Source: Saprospiraceae bacterium
GTDB taxonomy: Bacteria; Bacteroidota; Bacteroidia; Chitinophagales; Saprospiraceae
DNA length: 8,451 nucleotides
NCBI GenBank assembly: GCA_025455635.1
Contig: JALOMF010000159.1
Span: 1-8,451, forward strand
Reading direction: 5' to 3'
The notes beneath the pieces are model-generated. The model did no database searches. It saw only the letters and a list, made by a program, of their open reading frames with translations, and had not been told where the DNA came from. Numbering within the stretch: position 1 is the first letter of the stretch; each line of letters opens with the position of its first letter. Shown piece after piece: positions 5,647 to 8,451 of the stretch. Both the position numbers and the translations under genes were made by a program.

Positions 5647-6753
5647 GTGAAATTTCTGACCCTTACTACCTTCCTGGCACTTGGGGCGTTTGGTTTCTTT
5701 TGGAAAAGCGAATTGCCGCCTTCGGGTGACCAGCTCGCGAATAAGCCCAAAAACATAATCCTTGTAATTGGTGACGGCATGGGGCTTTCGCAAATCTCAG
5801 CTGCGATTTACCAAACCAAGCTACCGATGGCATTTGAGCGCTTTCCAGTAGTTGGTTTCCAAAAGACCTACTCCTCCAACAACCTTGTCACGGATTCTGC
5901 CGCAGCAGGTACTGCTATCTCATCGGGCGTCAAAACCAAGAACAATACCTTGGGACTGGACAAAAATGGCACTCCTTCCAAATCCATCTTGGAAATAGCA
6001 TCTGAAAATGGACTTGCAACGGGCATGGTTGTGACCGCCTCCATTCAACATGCCACCCCAGGTTCTTTTGTGGCACACCAGCCCGCCAGGAATTTATACG
6101 ATGACATTTCGATTGACTTGCTCAATTCTGGAATTGATTTCTTCATCGGTGGCGGCAAACAGCATTTTGAACGCAGGGAGAAAGACGACCGAAATTTGAC
6201 GGACGAGCTTAGACAAAAAGGCTACAAAGTCTTCGACTATTTTGACACGGAACTCAAGAACGTAAAGCCCGACACACTTGCTCCTTTTGCATTTTTCACA
6301 GCGGACAAAGAGCCTTTGTCTGCCTTGCTTGGTAGGGACTATTTACCTACCGCAACCAATATGGCAATGGAATACCTCAGCCACCGAAGCCCAAAAGGTT
6401 TCTTTCTAATGGTAGAAGGTTCCCAAATTGATTGGGCTTGCCATGCAAATAAAACAGAATCACTTTACGCCGAAATGGCAGATTTTGACAAAACCTTGAA
6501 GCAAATTCTCCGTTTTGCTAGCAGGGATGACCAGACCTTGGTGATTGTCACTGCCGACCACGAGACGGGTGGAATGGGCCTCAATGAAGGCACACCAAGG
6601 CAATTGGCACCAAAATTCACCACAAATGGCCACACAGGAGCTATGGTTCCCGTTTTTGCGTTTGGCCCACAATGCGAATTGTTCAGGGGCATTTACGAGA
6701 ACACTGAGATTTTTCACAAAATGTACGATGCTTTTGGTTTCTCCCAAAACTGA
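5647..6753 (+). CDS. Alkaline phosphatase, PhoA family (EC 3.1.3.1)
   Basis: Exported phosphomonoesterase of 368 residues that releases inorganic phosphate. The GTG at 5647 is chosen because an in-frame stop lies at 5638-5640 and no ATG follows before the conserved domain. Residues 3-18 form a hydrophobic signal or anchor segment with no clear cleavage site and no lipobox. The catalytic set is complete: NIILVIGDGMG with metal ligand D43, VTDSAAAGTA with D83 and the nucleophile S84, HATPGSF with T137, MVEGSQIDWACHAN with E257, D262 and H266, TADHETGGM with D304 and H305, and NGHTG with H329. E. coli PhoA has Asp153 and Lys328; here the matching residues are H135 and W263, the pair found in many other bacterial enzymes. 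The protein is somewhat shorter than E. coli PhoA (about 470). No good Pho box was seen. The gap to the next gene is 71 nt without a terminator, so read-through is possible. Confidence 0.94.
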   Translation: MKFLTLTTFLALGAFGFFWKSELPPSGDQLANKPKNIILVIGDGMGLSQISAAIYQTKLPMAFERFPVVGFQKTYSSNNLVTDSAAAGTAISSGVKTKNNTLGLDKNGTPSKSILEIASENGLATGMVVTASIQHATPGSFVAHQPARNLYDDISIDLLNSGIDFFIGGGKQHFERREKDDRNLTDELRQKGYKVFDYFDTELKNVKPDTLAPFAFFTADKEPLSALLGRDYLPTATNMAMEYLSHRSPKGFFLMVEGSQIDWACHANKTESLYAEMADFDKTLKQILRFASRDDQTLVIVTADHETGGMGLNEGTPRQLAPKFTTNGHTGAMVPVFAFGPQCELFRGIYENTEIFHKMYDAFGFSQN

Positions 6754-6824
6754 ACAAGGTTCGCACTATTGTGTTACAACGGTTTTGAAAACGAGCATTA
6801 CCAAATAAAACTCAAATTAAGAAA

Positions 6825-7964
6825 ATGACAATTGACAAGATTGACAACTTGGCACTGATTGAGCAAAGTGCCAAAGACTTTACAGAAGCCAATATCAGGC
6901 CCTATGTAATGGAATGGGATGAATCGCAACATGTCCCGATGGACATGCTCCAACAAATGGGCGAGTACGGCTTCATGGGGATATTGGTGCCGGAAGCCTA
7001 TGGCGGTGCCGCACTTGGCTACCAAGAGTATATCTCCATACTCTGCGAAATCGGAAAAGTCTGCGGCTCCATTTGTTTATCAGTAGCGGCACACAACTCC
7101 TTGTGTACCAATCACATACTCAGTTTCGGCAACGAAGAGCAAAAGCAAAAATACCTGCCCAAATTGGCCACTGGAGAGTGGATAGGCGCATGGGGCCTCA
7201 CTGAACCCAACACGGGCAGCGACGCTGGCCGCATGAAGTGCGTGGCCACCCAAGACGGCGATTATTGGGTGCTCAACGGCACCAAAAACTTTATCACCCA
7301 CGGGAAATCGGGCCATGTGGCCGTCGTGATAGCCCGAACAGGCGAGCCATTGGACAGCCACGGCATGTCGGCGTTTGTGGTGGAGCGCGGAACGCCCGGT
7401 TTTTCTGGTGGTAAAAAAGAGAACAAGCTGGGCATGAGGGCCAGCGAGACCGCTGAAATGATTTTTGACAATTGCCGCATCCACAAAAGCCAAATGCTTG
7501 GCGAGGTTGGCGATGGATTTATCCAATCGCTGAAAGTGTTGGATGGCGGTCGGATTTCTATCGCAGCAGTATCTTTGGCCATAGCCAAGGGCGCCTACGA
7601 AGCTGCCGTGAAATACGCCCAAGAGCGGGAGCAGTTCGGCAAGCCCATCGCCAGTTTCCAAGCCATCAGTTTCAAACTAGCTGACATGGCGACAAAAATC
7701 GAGGCGGCGGAGTTACTTACCCGGCAAGCTGGCGTCCTAAAAGACAAGGGGCAAAAATGTACCAAGGAATCGGCAATGGCCAAGTACTACGCCTCCGAAA
7801 TCGCTTGCGAAGTGGCCAACGACGCCGTTCAAATCTTTGGCGGCTACGGCTATATCAAGGACTTCCCCGTGGAGAAGTTTTACCGGGATGCCAAGCTTTG
7901 CACGATTGGGGAAGGGACTAGTGAGATTCAGAAGGTGGTGATTGCGAGGGATATTTTGAGGTAA
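6825..7964 (+). CDS. Acyl-CoA dehydrogenase, short-chain type
   Basis: Cytoplasmic FAD enzyme of 379 residues that introduces the alpha-beta double bond in short acyl-CoA esters, passing electrons to electron-transfer flavoprotein. The length is typical. The first family signature is LTEPNTGSDAG (125-135), the second QIFGGYGYIKDFPVEKFYRD. The catalytic base is E363 in IGEGTSEIQKV, at the position used by butyryl/short-chain and medium-chain enzymes (YEGTSEIQ). FVVERGTPGFSGGKKENKLGMRASETAE and REQFGKPIASFQAISFKLADM are typical middle and C-terminal blocks. Exact substrate (butyryl, 2-methylbutyryl or other) cannot be fixed from the sequence. Start ATG 6825 follows an A-rich stretch without a Shine-Dalgarno motif. 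No beta-oxidation or Etf partner is adjacent. No strong terminator follows. Confidence 0.95.
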   Translation: MTIDKIDNLALIEQSAKDFTEANIRPYVMEWDESQHVPMDMLQQMGEYGFMGILVPEAYGGAALGYQEYISILCEIGKVCGSICLSVAAHNSLCTNHILSFGNEEQKQKYLPKLATGEWIGAWGLTEPNTGSDAGRMKCVATQDGDYWVLNGTKNFITHGKSGHVAVVIARTGEPLDSHGMSAFVVERGTPGFSGGKKENKLGMRASETAEMIFDNCRIHKSQMLGEVGDGFIQSLKVLDGGRISIAAVSLAIAKGAYEAAVKYAQEREQFGKPIASFQAISFKLADMATKIEAAELLTRQAGVLKDKGQKCTKESAMAKYYASEIACEVANDAVQIFGGYGYIKDFPVEKFYRDAKLCTIGEGTSEIQKVVIARDILR

Positions 7965-8030
7965 ACTCAAAGCAACCTATTATGTAAATTTTTTGTTAAT
8001 TCTTCAACAAGCCTAGTCACTACCCTAAAT

Positions 8031-8044
8031 TTTAGAATTCTAAA
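8031..8044. repeat. 14-bp perfect palindrome upstream of the glycine-rich protein gene
   Basis: TTTAGAATTCTAAA is a perfect palindrome about 50 bp upstream of the next start codon. It could be an operator for a dimeric regulator. A near-consensus -7 box, TAATTTCG (8049-8056), begins 4 bp after it, without a convincing -33 box. A second, purely AT palindrome lies at 8076-8089 and is probably only compositional. Confidence 0.35.
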
Positions 8045-8096
8045 GCCATAATTTCGCCCTACTAAATTAAATCTCAAATTTTAAAATTTAAAAACT

Positions 8097-8451
8097 ATGA
8101 CAATCATGAAAGCTATACTACAAATTGCCTTGGCTTTGTGTCCAATTTTACTTTTCGCTCAACCGACAAGCCAAACCTTCACCAGCAGCGGAACTTGGGT
8201 TTGCCCTCCAAACTACACCGCGAATATTACAGTTGAGGCATGGGGAGGTGGAGGTAGCGGAGGAACTGGTACAGGAAGGCAAGGTGGCGGTGGCGGAGGT
8301 GCATATTCAAGCAGCACATTTGACGTTAGTGAAGGTTCTTATACTGTCACAGTTGGTGCTGGTGGGGTTTCAGGCGCAGGAGGACCATCAAGCTTTGGCG
8401 CATTTGTAGTAGCTCTAGGTGGGGGAACTAGTGCATCATCTACAGGTTCTG
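8097..8451 (+). CDS. Secreted glycine-rich protein, N-terminal part (3' end outside the window)
   Basis: 118 codons are visible and the frame is open at the window edge. A Sec signal peptide is clear: K5, a hydrophobic core ILQIALALCPILLF, and probable cleavage after A21 (LFA before QP). C15 is not in a good lipobox. The mature part begins with TFTSSGTWVCPPNYTANITVEAWGGGG, in which FTSSGTWxCP and the strand ITVEAWGGGG are typical of the glycine-rich domain found in large Bacteroidota surface proteins. Gly-rich runs (50-69, 87-96, 108-110) alternate with short strands such as SYTVTVGAGG. Such proteins are often type 9 secretion cargo with a C-terminal sorting domain, but that end is not visible, so secretion by this route is inference. 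The start may instead be the second ATG at 8106, giving MKAILQIAL. The role is unknown; adhesion or matrix is possible. Confidence 0.82.
   Translation, partial: MTIMKAILQIALALCPILLFAQPTSQTFTSSGTWVCPPNYTANITVEAWGGGGSGGTGTGRQGGGGGGAYSSSTFDVSEGSYTVTVGAGGVSGAGGPSSFGAFVVALGGGTSASSTGS

Noticed and set aside
7080..7661. Minus-strand open frame of 193 codons inside the acyl-CoA dehydrogenase gene
   Set aside because: Shadow of a well-conserved gene; no motif or upstream signals.
8076..8089. Palindrome AAATTTTAAAATTT before the glycine-rich protein gene
   Set aside because: Made only of A and T in an AT-rich spacer, so probably compositional.
8125..8409. Open frame of 94 codons at the right edge in another frame
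   Set aside because: The frame from 8097 gives a signal peptide and a recognisable glycine-rich domain; this one gives neither.

Overview
The window looks like a chromosomal segment from a member of the Bacteroidota, probably Cytophagia or Saprospiria rather than Bacteroides. The evidence is a promoter of the Bacteroidota type (TTTG, then TAnnTTTG), very weak Shine-Dalgarno signals, AT-rich spacers between moderately GC-rich genes, and a glycine-rich exported protein of a kind common in gliding, type-9-secreting Bacteroidota. No tRNA, rRNA, insertion sequence, CRISPR array or phage gene was seen. The genes are mostly housekeeping. The most interesting content lies between genes.

Layout, left to right. 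(1) Positions 2-1177 (+): peptidase T, cut at its N-terminus by the window edge, with a terminator hairpin overlapping the stop codon. (2) 1363-2556 (+): a predicted lipoprotein of unknown function. It ends at a long perfect hairpin that also serves the convergent gene. (3) 2613-3815 (-): monofunctional homoserine dehydrogenase. Upstream on the same strand are a promoter (4199-4169), a clear SAM-I (S-box) riboswitch aptamer (4145-4027) and an intrinsic terminator (3989-3954). (4) 4201-5208 (-): a heptose-7-phosphate kinase of the HldA/RfaE domain I type. Its short leader contains another terminator-like hairpin. (5) 5209-5646: an AT-rich divergent intergenic region with inverted and direct repeats and no gene. 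(6) 5647-6753 (+): alkaline phosphatase of the PhoA family with a GTG start. (7) 6825-7964 (+): a short-chain acyl-CoA dehydrogenase. (8) 8097-8451 (+): the N-terminal part of a secreted glycine-rich protein, cut by the right edge.

How the parts work together. The hom leader forms a complete genetic switch. A promoter directly after the hldA stop codon makes a transcript that starts with a SAM sensor and meets a 15-bp terminator before hom. SAM should therefore shut off synthesis of homoserine, the methionine precursor. A possible antiterminator can be drawn in which the 3' side of aptamer helix P4 pairs with the terminator loop. The other genes (peptide degradation, LPS heptose activation, phosphate scavenging, fatty or branched-chain acyl-CoA oxidation, secretion) look independent, apart from possible phosphatase/dehydrogenase co-transcription.

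Limits: all assignments come from reading motifs by eye. No database search, folding program or promoter scan was run.
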